From the NCBI GenBank assembly GCA_963804055.1, contig CAWDOU010000001.1:434001-498000 (forward strand): a DNA stretch of 64,000 nt, read 5' to 3'. The translations under genes and the position numbers were made by a program. Positions 16,857 through 24,621 of this stretch are shown here, piece after piece. Source of the DNA: Bog-473 sp963804055. Lineage in GTDB: Bacteria; Actinomycetota; Acidimicrobiia; Acidimicrobiales; RAAP-2. The first letter of the stretch is position 1. Every line of letters starts with the position of its first letter. Below the pieces are notes generated by a model, which did not search any database, was not told the origin of the DNA, and saw only the letters and a program-made list of their open reading frames with translations.

Positions 16857-16881
16857 CAACGAGGACCACATCGGTCTTCGG

Positions 16882-16906
16882 GTTTGTCCCCGGTCAATCC
16901 GGGACG
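16882..16906 (+). promoter_or_regulatory. Possible second SigB/SigF-type promoter
   Basis: GTTT (16882-16885), 15 bases, then GGGACG (16901-16906), 27 bp before ATG 16933. It resembles the promoter at 16550 but deviates from GGGTA in one key base, so it is weaker evidence. Confidence 0.4.
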
Positions 16907-16932
16907 TCCATCTTCAGAAAGGGTGTGTTTTC

Positions 16933-17097
16933 ATGGTGCTTCTTCTCGCGCTTCTGCTCGTCCTGATTCTCTTCGGTGCCGGGTTCGCGGTGCATCTCTT
17001 GTGGATTGCCGCAGTCGTCCTCCTCGTGTTGTGGGTCGTGGGCTTCGCACTCGGCCGCGGCGAGAACGCCGGCAGTCACCGCTTCTATCGCTGGTAG
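16933..17097 (+). CDS. 54-residue hydrophobic membrane protein, paralogue of the one at 3980
   Basis: A 54-residue protein: a leucine-rich helix, GAGFAVHLLWIAA in the middle, a second valine/leucine helix, and the tail GSHRFYRW. It has exactly the length and layout of the 3980-4144 product (GFA-x-H-x-LW and a second helix ending GF), so the two are paralogues. AGAAAGGG lies upstream. It sits 3 bp before the 149-residue gene, in one unit with it. It is a member of the small actinobacterial 'hydrophobic protein' family of unknown function, possibly a membrane-stress peptide. Confidence 0.8.
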   Translation: MVLLLALLLVLILFGAGFAVHLLWIAAVVLLVLWVVGFALGRGENAGSHRFYRW

Positions 17098-17100
17098 GTC

Positions 17101-17550
17101 GTGGCGACCACGCAGGAGAAGCGTCCACGGGCCAGCAATGGCCGATTCGTCAAGAGGCGAAGCTCTGCCTCGAAGCGGTCGGGCTCGCCGGCCGGGGTGT
17201 CGTCGGATCGCACCAAGAGCCGGTCCGACACACTCCCGGCCCGCGAGGGCACGGTGCAGCTGGCCATCCTGACCTTGGCGATCGTCGTCGCCGTCCTCGG
17301 ATTCGCCGTGCACTTCCTCTGGGTCGGCGCCCTTGTCCTGATGGGCGTCCTCTGGGGGACCATGGTCGCTGAACGCCAGCAACGACACGGAACGGTCAAG
17401 GGACTCGCAGCGGAGGTGGTCACGACCGTCGTGGACGAGGCGAGGGGCGTGATGGACGCCACCGCCGGGTCCGACGCTGACGGTGCCCCCTCTTCGTCGC
17501 AGCCCGGTGACGCGCGCCGAGATGCGCAGGAGCGCCTCGGGGAGGACTGA
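17101..17550 (+). CDS. 149-residue membrane protein with GFAVHFLW segment
   Basis: The product has a basic, Ser/Arg-rich N-terminal region (1-50), two hydrophobic segments (about 53-70 and 72-87) with 'VLGFAVHFLWVGALVLMGVL' spanning their junction, and an acidic, Ala/Ser-rich C-terminal tail. The membrane core closely resembles the 54-residue proteins, so it looks like an extended relative with cytoplasmic extensions on both sides. The GTG start is 3 bp after the previous stop, implying co-translation. I do not recognise the full-length family. Confidence 0.75.
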   Translation: MATTQEKRPRASNGRFVKRRSSASKRSGSPAGVSSDRTKSRSDTLPAREGTVQLAILTLAIVVAVLGFAVHFLWVGALVLMGVLWGTMVAERQQRHGTVKGLAAEVVTTVVDEARGVMDATAGSDADGAPSSSQPGDARRDAQERLGED

Positions 17551-17586
17551 TCATCGATCCCCGGAGAGGCCGGACCGGATCCGGCG

Positions 17587-18237
17587 CTAGAAGAACCCGA
17601 TGCGCGAAAGCGGCCAGATCCGCAGGTCGACCTTGCCCACAATGGTCGACTCGTGAATCGGTCCCCAGAAGCGACTGTCGCAGGAATCGGGGCGGTTGTC
17701 ACCCATGACGTAGACCTCCCCGGCCGGAATGCGATACGCCCGGTGCAACGAATAGGGCGCGGTCGACGGTCCCGGATAGGTGTCGTCCCTCACGCTCGGC
17801 GGCAGGAAGGGCTCGGGGAGGAGTCGCCCGTCGATGTAGACGTTCCCGTCCTTCAAGGAGATGACCTCGCCCGGGAGGCCGATGACACGCTTCACGAGGT
17901 CCGAGACCGGCGGCCCGGCGCAGTTCTCGTTCGGTGGTGTGGTGAAGACGACGATGTTGCCGCGGCCGACGCCGTGCAGGTGGTAGCTCAACTTGTTCAC
18001 CACGATCCGGTCCCCGATCTGCAGGGTGGGCTCCATGGAGCCCGAGGGGATGGAGTACGTGGCCACGACGAACGTCCGCAGCAGCACGGCGACGAGGATC
18101 GCCACGACCACGACGCCGACCAGCTCGACGATCCAACGGGACGACGACTCGTCCTCTGCCTTCTGCGCCGCGCCCTCGCCCTCGCCCTTGTCTTCGCCCT
18201 GGTCCGGGGAGCCTTCCGCCTGCGGGTCGCCGTCCAT
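17587..18237 (-). CDS. lepB: Signal peptidase I
   Basis: A 216-residue type I signal peptidase that cleaves signal peptides of exported proteins. An acidic N-terminal tail (1-33) is followed by one membrane anchor (about 35-53). Box B is 'YSIPSGSMEPTLQIGD' with the catalytic serine at S67, and box D is 'LVKRVIGLPGEV' with the catalytic lysine at K116. 'VYVMGDNRPDSCDSRFWGPI' is box E. The membrane-anchored catalytic domain faces outward. The length is normal for actinobacteria. It is divergent from a HAD hydrolase gene and not linked to rplS/rnhB here. Confidence 0.95.
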   Translation of the reverse strand: MDGDPQAEGSPDQGEDKGEGEGAAQKAEDESSSRWIVELVGVVVVAILVAVLLRTFVVATYSIPSGSMEPTLQIGDRIVVNKLSYHLHGVGRGNIVVFTTPPNENCAGPPVSDLVKRVIGLPGEVISLKDGNVYIDGRLLPEPFLPPSVRDDTYPGPSTAPYSLHRAYRIPAGEVYVMGDNRPDSCDSRFWGPIHESTIVGKVDLRIWPLSRIGFF

Positions 18238-18317
18238 GTCGGCAGAAAGTATGGCCTGGCCACCCCGGCGGAATGCGCACCGGCCCGGATGTCACGCCCT
18301 CGGGGCACAATGAATGG

Positions 18318-19070
18318 GTGGTCAGCGCCGTCATCTTCGATTTCTACGGCACCCTGGCCCGCTTCGCGGACACGGGTGCCTCCAACTACGAGACGATCTT
18401 CGCGGCGCACGGCTACCAGCCGGAGCGGGCGATCCTGGACAGCTATTTCTCCCGCTACGACGGGGTCGAGCACGGTGTGCACTCGGTCAGCGAGGAGGCC
18501 TACGAGGCCTGGGTGCGGCTTCGGCTGCGCGACCTCACCAGCGCCTGTGGTGTGCCCGATCCGCACGTCGAAGACCTCGTCGATGCCTTGCGATCGTCGG
18601 ACCGGGGCGCCATGGTGCCCTATCCCGAGGCGGCGCCGACGCTGGCGTCGCTTCGTGCTTCCGGCCTCGCCATCGGCGTCTGCTCCAACTGGGGCTGGGA
18701 GCTCGACGCCTTCCTGGACCAGGTCGGCCTGCTGGAGCTGGTCGATGCCGGCATCACCTCGGCCCGTGCCGGGGCCCGCAAGCCGCACCCGGACATCTAC
18801 GGTGCGTCCGTCGCCGCACTCGACGTCGACCCGGCCGACGCCGTCTTCGTGGGCGACTCCTGGGAGCCTGACGTGCGCGGCCCGCGGCGGATGGGCATGA
18901 CCGCCGTGCACGTCTGGCGTGAGGAGGAGCGGGTCGGCTGGCCACCGCCCGAGCTCCAGGACGGCGACCATCGCGTCGGTGACCTCACCGGCGTCCTCGA
19001 GATCGTCCGTGGACTAGGTGCCGGGCGGCCAGCGGACCGTGAGCGCCTCGGGAGCCCAGTCGGGCCATAG
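18318..19070 (+). CDS. HAD superfamily hydrolase
   Basis: A 250-residue HAD phosphatase with all four motifs: FDFYGTL (nucleophile), CSNWGWELD (motif II position), KPHPDIY (motif III lysine) and GDSWEPDVRG (motif IV). The GTG at 18318 is chosen because CACAAT ends 6 nt before it and the fold begins right there (VVSAVIFDF). The 3' end overlaps the convergent zeta-toxin gene by 57 bp. The last twenty or so residues (after VRGLG) do not look conserved, suggesting a lost stop. Substrate unknown; probably a small phosphate ester. Confidence 0.87.
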   Translation: MVSAVIFDFYGTLARFADTGASNYETIFAAHGYQPERAILDSYFSRYDGVEHGVHSVSEEAYEAWVRLRLRDLTSACGVPDPHVEDLVDALRSSDRGAMVPYPEAAPTLASLRASGLAIGVCSNWGWELDAFLDQVGLLELVDAGITSARAGARKPHPDIYGASVAALDVDPADAVFVGDSWEPDVRGPRRMGMTAVHVWREEERVGWPPPELQDGDHRVGDLTGVLEIVRGLGAGRPADRERLGSPVGP

Positions 19071-19595
19071 GGGGTTCCCGAGGACGAATCCGTGGCTGAA
19101 CTCGGCCACGACCAACGGGCCGTTGCGCTGCGAGTTGTCGTAGACCGTGGCGGTGCTGGCCAGCACCATGGCGTCGGCCACCAGGGGCCAGAGCCGCTGG
19201 TACCGCCCGCGGATCTTCTCCTCCGGGACGGCGTGGCCGCCGGCGACGACGCGGGCCGCCACGCGGGCGACCGCGAGCTCCTCGGGCACCAGCACGACGT
19301 GCACGGCCGTGTAGTACCCCGCTCCGTCGGCCTCGCGCACCAGGTCGAGCTTCGAGGGGTGGGAGAACACGGTCTCTGCGATGAACGGCTCACGCCGCGC
19401 AATGAGGGCCTCCCGAGTGGCGGCGGCGATGCGGGCCGCCTCGTAGGAATGCGTCTCGGGATGGTCGGGCCAGCGCTGCTGTGCGATCAGGTCGGCGTTC
19501 ACGAAGCCGACGCGCGCCAGGACGGGGGCGAGCGTCAGGCGGACGAAGGTCGACTTGCCGGCTCCGTTGGGCCCGACCACGAGGTCGAGTCGCAT
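19014..19595 (-). CDS. Zeta-toxin-like AAA ATPase/kinase
   Basis: A 193-residue P-loop protein. The Walker A motif is VGPNGAGKSTF at residues 7-17, 'FVNADLIAQQRWPDH' follows, and 'FIAETVFSHPSKLDLV' lies near residue 74. These match the zeta-toxin/UDP-GlcNAc-kinase-like family. Zeta toxins phosphorylate UDP-N-acetylglucosamine and block cell-wall synthesis. It is 13 bp downstream of a ParD-like antitoxin gene, and the pair forms a probable type II module. Whether this member is toxic cannot be read from sequence. Confidence 0.82.
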   Translation of the reverse strand: MRLDLVVGPNGAGKSTFVRLTLAPVLARVGFVNADLIAQQRWPDHPETHSYEAARIAAATREALIARREPFIAETVFSHPSKLDLVREADGAGYYTAVHVVLVPEELAVARVAARVVAGGHAVPEEKIRGRYQRLWPLVADAMVLASTATVYDNSQRNGPLVVAEFSHGFVLGNPLWPDWAPEALTVRWPPGT

Positions 19596-19608
19596 GTGTC
19601 GGGTTCGG

Positions 19609-19983
19609 TCAGTTCAGGGGGGACGTCGTGCCGTCGGGCTCGTAGCGGACGAGCCGGCCGTCGTCGTCGAGGGCCACCGTCGCCACGCCCTCGCCGGCCA
19701 GGACGTCGCCGTAGTGCACCATGCGCAGCCGCTCCGCGATGGCGGCGTCCGTCTCGGCGTTGGCGACGAGGCGCTCCTCTGCGGTGAGGTCGCTCAGGGC
19801 CAGCGTCCCCTCCAGGGCGGCCTCGACCCGGCGGCGGGCGGTCGAGTGGTGGGTCGACACCGTGCGGCCCACCCGGGCCCAGTGGTCGAGTTGCTGCTTG
19901 GTCGAGCGGCTGTGGCGCGCACCCTCCACGGCAGCGGCGTCGACGAGATCTGCGGCGAAGCGGGTGACCTTGTCTGCGGCCAT
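19609..19983 (-). CDS. ParD-like antitoxin of the zeta-type toxin
   Basis: A 124-residue protein. Its N-terminal half, 'ARHSRSTKQQLDHWARVGRT', matches the ribbon-helix-helix ParD_like antitoxins that accompany AAA/zeta toxins. ATG 19983 is chosen because a strong AGGAGGT lies 5 nt upstream, although the frame is open further. A short inverted repeat (20023-20037) lies about 40 bp upstream and may be its operator. It probably binds and neutralises the downstream ATPase and autorepresses the pair. Confidence 0.8.
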   Translation of the reverse strand: MAADKVTRFAADLVDAAAVEGARHSRSTKQQLDHWARVGRTVSTHHSTARRRVEAALEGTLALSDLTAEERLVANAETDAAIAERLRMVHYGDVLAGEGVATVALDDDGRLVRYEPDGTTSPLN

Positions 19984-20022
19984 GCCGGACCTCCTGCTCT
20001 TCCGTTTCTCTTCGAAACAAGT

Positions 20023-20037
20023 GTAACAGTCTGTTAC
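20023..20037. promoter_or_regulatory. Inverted repeat upstream of the ParD-like/zeta genes
   Basis: GTAACA-GTC-TGTTAC is a perfect 6-bp inverted repeat. On the minus strand TACACT (20025-20020), a possible -10 box, overlaps its edge. GTTTC-N5-GAAAC follows at 20004-20018. Placement suits antitoxin autoregulation. Confidence 0.5.
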
Positions 20038-21719
20038 GTTTCCTTGCCCACGGGGGGCCGGCCGTTCTCGGACAGCCCGGCAGCCAGGACTTTCCGGTCG
20101 TCGTCGGTCAACCGGGTGAACTCCATGGCGCTGCTGCCCAGCGGGCGCCACCAGACGGCGTCCTCGCACGCCCAGGCCTCGGACCGGAGCCCCACCTTGG
20201 TCACCTTCCCGGTGGCCGTCTGGGGGAGCGAGGGTGAGACCCGGACATAGCGCGGGATCCACTTCGGTCCCAGGTCCGGCTGGGCGGTGAGCCAGGTCGC
20301 GAAGTCGTGGGGGTCGAACTCCTTGCCGGGCACCATCTCGAGGGCGACCATGACCTGGTCGCCGGCGCCCGACGCGGTGTCGGGGACCGGGTAGACCGCG
20401 GCGACGGCCAGGTCGGGATGGCGCGAGATGATCGATTCGACGGGCCCGGCGGCGAAGTTCTCCGAGTCGACGCGCAGCCAGTCGCCGGTCCGGCCGGCGA
20501 AGTAGAAGAACCCGTCGGCGTCGACGTAGCCCAGGTCGCCCGTCCAGTACCAGCCGCGGCGCAGCCGCTCCTGCTCGGCGTCGTCGCGGCGGTAGTACCC
20601 CTCGAAGCTGCCCCGGCCGCTCCGATTGACCATCTCACCGATGGCCTCGCCCGCATTGAGCAGCCGCCCCTCGTCGTCGAAGCGCGCCGGCGGGCACTCC
20701 TCGCCGGTCTCGGGGCTCATGACGGCCAGGTCGACGCCGCTGACGGGCTTGCCCAGCGCCCCCTTGGGCATCCCGGGGACCGGGTTGATGGCCGCGCCGC
20801 CCTCGCTCTGGCCGTAGCCCTCAATGAGGTAGCACCCGAAGCGGGCCCGGAAGCGGTCGCGGTCGCGGACCGACGCCTCGGTGCCGAACGCGCTCTTGAG
20901 CGTGTTCTCGGCGTCGTCGGGCCGCTCGGGGGTGGCCAGGATGTAGGCGATGGCCTTGCCGACGTAGCTGAACTTGGTGGCGCCGAAGCGGTGCACGTCG
21001 TCGATGAAGGCCGAGGCGCTGAAGCGCGGCCGGGTAGCGATGGCCGCGCCCACCATGACCGACGGTCCCCAAAGGGCCATCAGCGCGTTGCCGTGGAAGA
21101 GCGGCATGGGGCAATAGCACACGTCCTCGGAGGTGTAGCCGTACCCGGGCGCCGCCACCTCGGCGATGCCGGCCAGCCGGCCCTGCGTGCAGCGGACGGC
21201 CTTGGGCACTCCCGTCGTGCCCGACGTGAAGATGAGGAGGAAGAGCGCCTCCTCGTCGATGTCGTCGATGTGCGTCAGGAGGTGGTCGGCCTCGTCGCTG
21301 CCGGCGAACCGGGCGAGGAGATCGTTGTAGCGATCGGTGCCGACGACGAGGATCTTGTCGCCGGTCACGCCCAGGTCCAGCCCCTGCAGCAGCGCAGCCC
21401 CCTCGTCGTCGGTGACGATCATGGCGCAGTCGGTGGCCCGCACATCGGCGGCGAGCGCCTCGCCCCGCCGCGTCGGGTTGATGCCCACCTTGGCGGCACC
21501 GGCGAGCGCAGCGGCGTTCAGCCAGAAGAGGTACTCGGCGCCGTTGGGGAGCAGGACGCCGATGTGCGGCTTGCCGTCGCCGAACAGGGAGCGGGCCAGC
21601 GCTCCGCGGGTGGCGCCCTCGTTGACGGCCTGGCGCCAGGTCCAGCGGTCGTCGCCGTCCATGACGCCGATGCGATCGTCTTCGGCACGCGCGGCCAGCA
21701 GGTCGGCGACGGTCGTCAC
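20034..21719 (-). CDS. Fatty-acid/acyl-CoA ligase (AMP-binding)
   Basis: An approximately 561-residue ANL-superfamily adenylating enzyme. The phosphate-binding motif 'LLIFTSGTTGVPKAV', the adenine motif 'LIEGYGQSEGGAAINP', 'GWYWTGDLGYVDADGFFYFA' and the C-terminal catalytic lysine in QTATGKVTKVGL are all present. It converts a carboxylic acid to its CoA thioester with ATP, most like FadD17/long-chain or steroid-type ligases. GTG 21719 overlaps the stop of the hydroxy-acid oxidase gene (GTGA) and is preferred; ATG 21731 is an alternative start. Coupling to the FMN oxidase suggests a shared catabolic substrate. Confidence 0.92.
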   Translation of the reverse strand: MTTVADLLAARAEDDRIGVMDGDDRWTWRQAVNEGATRGALARSLFGDGKPHIGVLLPNGAEYLFWLNAAALAGAAKVGINPTRRGEALAADVRATDCAMIVTDDEGAALLQGLDLGVTGDKILVVGTDRYNDLLARFAGSDEADHLLTHIDDIDEEALFLLIFTSGTTGVPKAVRCTQGRLAGIAEVAAPGYGYTSEDVCYCPMPLFHGNALMALWGPSVMVGAAIATRPRFSASAFIDDVHRFGATKFSYVGKAIAYILATPERPDDAENTLKSAFGTEASVRDRDRFRARFGCYLIEGYGQSEGGAAINPVPGMPKGALGKPVSGVDLAVMSPETGEECPPARFDDEGRLLNAGEAIGEMVNRSGRGSFEGYYRRDDAEQERLRRGWYWTGDLGYVDADGFFYFAGRTGDWLRVDSENFAAGPVESIISRHPDLAVAAVYPVPDTASGAGDQVMVALEMVPGKEFDPHDFATWLTAQPDLGPKWIPRYVRVSPSLPQTATGKVTKVGLRSEAWACEDAVWWRPLGSSAMEFTRLTDDDRKVLAAGLSENGRPPVGKET

Positions 21720-22882
21720 GGCAGCTCCCATCCCGGTGCGCGGCGCACCAGATCGCGGTCGAGGGCGTCGACGGTGCCGGCGCCACAGAGGGCCATGGTG
21801 CGGCGGAGCTCTGCTTCGTACCAGCGCAGCATGGCCGCCACGCCGTCGGCTCCGCCCGTCGCGAGGGCCCACAGCCCCGGGCGCCCGACGAGAGTCGCCC
21901 GGGCCCCGAGCGCCAGGGCCTTGACCACGTCGGGGGCCCGGCGTACCCCGCCGTCGACGTAGACCTCGGCCCGCCCGTCCACGGCGTCGACCACCTCGGC
22001 CAGGATGTCGGCGGTGGCTGGCGCGTCGGCCAGCTGGCGGGCACCGTGGTTCGACACGACGACGGCGGCCGCTCCGGCCTCGACGCACCGCGCGGCGTCA
22101 TCCGCCCGCTGCACGCCCTTCACCACGACGGGCAGCGCGCTCAGGCCGGCCAGCCACCCGATGTCGTCGGGCGTCAGCGCGGGCTCGAACTCGTTCGTGA
22201 CGACGGCCATGAACCCACCCTCGCGTGCGCTGTCGGTGCTGTCGCCGGCCAGGTTGGGCAGGGCCAGGTCGTCGGGCAGGTGCATGCCGATGCGCCACTC
22301 ACGCAGGCGGAGGCCGGAGACGGGAGCGTCGGCGGTCAGGACCAGGGCCCGGTACCCGTGCGCTGCGGCGCGGTGGACCAGGTCTTGCGTGCGGGCCCGT
22401 TGGCGGAGGATGTAGATCTGCATCCAGCGGATGGCGTCCGGCGTGGCCGCGGCCACGTCCTCGAGCGGGCAGGTGGCCAGCGAGGACAGGATCAGGAGCG
22501 CACCCGCTTCGGCGGCGCCCCGGGCGGTGGCCACCTCGCCGTCGGGGTGGGCCAGCCCCTGAATGGCCGTCGGGGCGATGGCGACCGGCGAGCTGACGGG
22601 GCTGCCGAGCAGGGTGGTGGCGGTGGACACCCCGGCGATCCCGGCCAGCACGTGGGGGTGGAGCTGCCAGTGGCCCCAGGCCTCCACGTTGCCCCGCAGG
22701 AGGCGTTCGTCGTCGGCGCCCCCGGCGTAGTAGGCGTAGGCCATCTCCCCGATGGCGTGCCGGGCATCGCGCTCCAGGTCCTCCAGGGAGAGATCGGTGA
22801 CCAGGGGTGCCGTGCGGCTCAGGGCCTCAGAGTTGTGCTCGGACGCATCGGTCCTGGCAGGATGAGCAGGCACGGGCCGCAT
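21716..22882 (-). CDS. FMN-dependent alpha-hydroxy-acid oxidase/dehydrogenase
   Basis: A 388-residue member of the lactate dehydrogenase/glycolate oxidase (LldD) family, a TIM barrel binding FMN. The catalytic base histidine is H279 in 'VVVSNHGARQL', and the phosphate-binding stretch 'EVYVDGGVRRAPDVVKAL' follows. It oxidises L-2-hydroxy acids to 2-oxo acids. It is the first gene of a unit with the acyl-CoA ligase and divergent from the LLM oxidoreductase operon. Exact substrate not inferable; lactate is only one possibility. Confidence 0.9.
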   Translation of the reverse strand: MRPVPAHPARTDASEHNSEALSRTAPLVTDLSLEDLERDARHAIGEMAYAYYAGGADDERLLRGNVEAWGHWQLHPHVLAGIAGVSTATTLLGSPVSSPVAIAPTAIQGLAHPDGEVATARGAAEAGALLILSSLATCPLEDVAAATPDAIRWMQIYILRQRARTQDLVHRAAAHGYRALVLTADAPVSGLRLREWRIGMHLPDDLALPNLAGDSTDSAREGGFMAVVTNEFEPALTPDDIGWLAGLSALPVVVKGVQRADDAARCVEAGAAAVVVSNHGARQLADAPATADILAEVVDAVDGRAEVYVDGGVRRAPDVVKALALGARATLVGRPGLWALATGGADGVAAMLRWYEAELRRTMALCGAGTVDALDRDLVRRAPGWELP

Positions 22883-22919
22883 GGTAGGCGCGCCCGAGCA
22901 GTGGACACCCGGAGGTGCC

Positions 22920-23795
22920 GTGCGTTTCTCCTATGCCGAGTCGATGACGGACCCGACCTTCTACGTCCCCCTGGCCCAGGCGGCCGAGGCGGCGGGCTAC
23001 GACTCCATGGTCGTGCCCGACAGCATCTGCTACCCGGAGGTGTCCGACACCACCTATCCGTTCAACCCCGACGGGACCCGGGAATTCCTGGAGGACAAGC
23101 CTTTCCTGGAGCCCTTCTCGCTCATCCCGGCCATGGGGGCGTTGACCGAGAACCTGCGCTTCGTCACCTTCGTGATCAAACTGCCGATCCGCCAGCCGGT
23201 GCTCATCACCAAGCAGGTGAGCTCCACGGCGGTGCTCACCGACAACCGTCTGCTCCTGGGCGTCGGCACCAGCCCGTGGCCCGAGGACTACGAGATCTGC
23301 GGCGTGCCCTGGGAGCGCCGGGGCAAGCGGATGGACGAGGAGATCGCCATCATGCGGGGCCTGATGGCCGGGGGCTTCTTCGAGTTCCACGGCGAGGTCT
23401 TCGACGTGCCGTCCATCAAAATGTGCCCCACGCCGTCGCAACCGGTGCCCATCCTCATCGGCGGCCACCACGAGGCGGCCCTCCGGCGGGCGGCCGTGGA
23501 CGGCGACGGCTGGCTGCATGGTGGGGGAGACCCCGCCGACCTGCCCGGCCTGCTGACCCGCCTGGCCGAGTTGCGGCGGGAGCACGGGACCGAGGACAAG
23601 CCGTTCGAGGTCCATGTCATTTCGCTCGATGCCTACACGGTCGACGGCGTGCATCGTCTGGAGGAGCTGGGCGTCACCGACGTGATCGTCGGCTTCCGCT
23701 GGCCCTACGGGGTGGAACAGGACACCGAGACGCTGGCGACGAAGGTGGACAACCTGAAGCGTTTCGCCGACGACGTCATCGCCAAGGTCCGCTGA
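22920..23795 (+). CDS. LLM-class F420-dependent oxidoreductase
   Basis: A 291-residue luciferase-like protein. 'AAEAAGYDSMVVPDSICYPE' near the start and 'VLTDNRLLLGVGTSPWPEDY' near residue 104 are typical. GTG 22920 is chosen because GGAGG lies 4 nt upstream and the conserved sequence starts there (VRFSYAESM). It heads an operon with a SnoaL-like protein, a Zn-ribbon/OB protein and a thiolase, the usual company of steroid or branched-lipid catabolism enzymes in actinobacteria. The precise reaction is unknown. Confidence 0.88.
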   Translation: MRFSYAESMTDPTFYVPLAQAAEAAGYDSMVVPDSICYPEVSDTTYPFNPDGTREFLEDKPFLEPFSLIPAMGALTENLRFVTFVIKLPIRQPVLITKQVSSTAVLTDNRLLLGVGTSPWPEDYEICGVPWERRGKRMDEEIAIMRGLMAGGFFEFHGEVFDVPSIKMCPTPSQPVPILIGGHHEAALRRAAVDGDGWLHGGGDPADLPGLLTRLAELRREHGTEDKPFEVHVISLDAYTVDGVHRLEELGVTDVIVGFRWPYGVEQDTETLATKVDNLKRFADDVIAKVR

Positions 23796-23806
23796 GAGGG
23801 AGGGAC

Positions 23807-24226
23807 ATGACCGACGGATTCCCGAACGCCCGCGAGCTGGGGAACCGCTCCCGCGCCGCCGTGGCGGCAAAGGACCGTGACACCTGGCTGAGCCTGTTCG
23901 CCGAGGACGCCCTCGTGCAGGATCCCATCGGGCCCTCGCCTCTCGACCCCAGCGGCGAAGGCCACCGCGGGCTCGAGGCCATCGCGGCCTTCTACGACAA
24001 TGTGATCTCCACCAGCGAGGCGACCGAATTCGAAATGAACCAGTCGTATCTCTGCGGGGACGAGGTGGCCGAGGTCGGCATCATCCGCATCACGCTCGCC
24101 GGTGGCACCCACCAGGCCATCGTGCGCGGCGTCTACACGTACCGGACCGACGGTGCCGGCAAGATCGCCTCGTTGCGAACCTTCTGGGAGTCCGACGCCA
24201 TGGAGATCGTGGAGGTCGGCAGTTGA
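23807..24226 (+). CDS. SnoaL-like/NTF2-fold protein
   Basis: A 139-residue NTF2-fold protein (SnoaL-like, ketosteroid-isomerase clan). 'AAKDRDTWLSLFAEDALVQD' is the classic N-terminal helix-turn with the D-x-V motif, and 'LRTFWESDAM' ends the domain. Members are isomerases, cyclases or dehydratases on small hydrophobic substrates. GAGAGGGAGGG lies just upstream, and it is 11 bp after the LLM gene. Its stop overlaps the next start (TTGA). It is part of the four-gene catabolic operon. Confidence 0.85.
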   Translation: MTDGFPNARELGNRSRAAVAAKDRDTWLSLFAEDALVQDPIGPSPLDPSGEGHRGLEAIAAFYDNVISTSEATEFEMNQSYLCGDEVAEVGIIRITLAGGTHQAIVRGVYTYRTDGAGKIASLRTFWESDAMEIVEVGS

Positions 24227-24621
24227 GCGTGCGCGTCCAGGTCCGCGAGGGACTGTTCACGGACGGCGAGGCGCCGGCGCTCCTGGGTACCCGTTGCGCC
24301 GCCTGCGGATCGGTCCACTTCCCCCGGGCCGATTCCTGCACCTACTGCGCCACCGAAGACCCCGAGCCGGTGGAGTTGTCCCGCCACGGCACGTTGTGGG
24401 CCTGGACCGCGGTGACCGCGCCGCCGCCCGGCTACCAGGGCGAGGTGCCGTTCGGCGTCGGCGTGGTCGAGCTGCCCGAGGGGGTCCGGGTCATCACGCG
24501 GCTGACCGAGAGCGACCCCGGCGCGCTGACGGAGGGGCAGCCGATGGAACTGCGCATCGTGCCGCTGCACCGGGACGAGGACGGGAACGACGTCGTGACC
24601 TACGCCTTCGCGCCGGCATGA
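24223..24621 (+). CDS. Zn-ribbon/OB-fold protein (DUF35) partner of thiolase
   Basis: A 132-residue DUF35/ChsH2-like protein with a zinc ribbon formed by C25, C28, C39 and C42 (TRCAACG ... SCTYC), followed by an acyl-CoA-binding OB fold ('GTLWAWTAVTAPPPGYQGEV'). DUF35 proteins form complexes with thiolases, hydratases or aldolases in steroid side-chain degradation. The TTG start overlaps the previous stop; GTG 24229 is an alternative start. The ATGA overlap with the thiolase gene supports a two-subunit enzyme. Confidence 0.88.
   Translation: MSVRVQVREGLFTDGEAPALLGTRCAACGSVHFPRADSCTYCATEDPEPVELSRHGTLWAWTAVTAPPPGYQGEVPFGVGVVELPEGVRVITRLTESDPGALTEGQPMELRIVPLHRDEDGNDVVTYAFAPA

Noticed and set aside
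22046..24226. A 726-residue open frame on the plus strand
   Set aside because: Only the end (from 23807) is a real gene; the rest is antisense to the hydroxy-acid oxidase or out of frame with the LLM gene.
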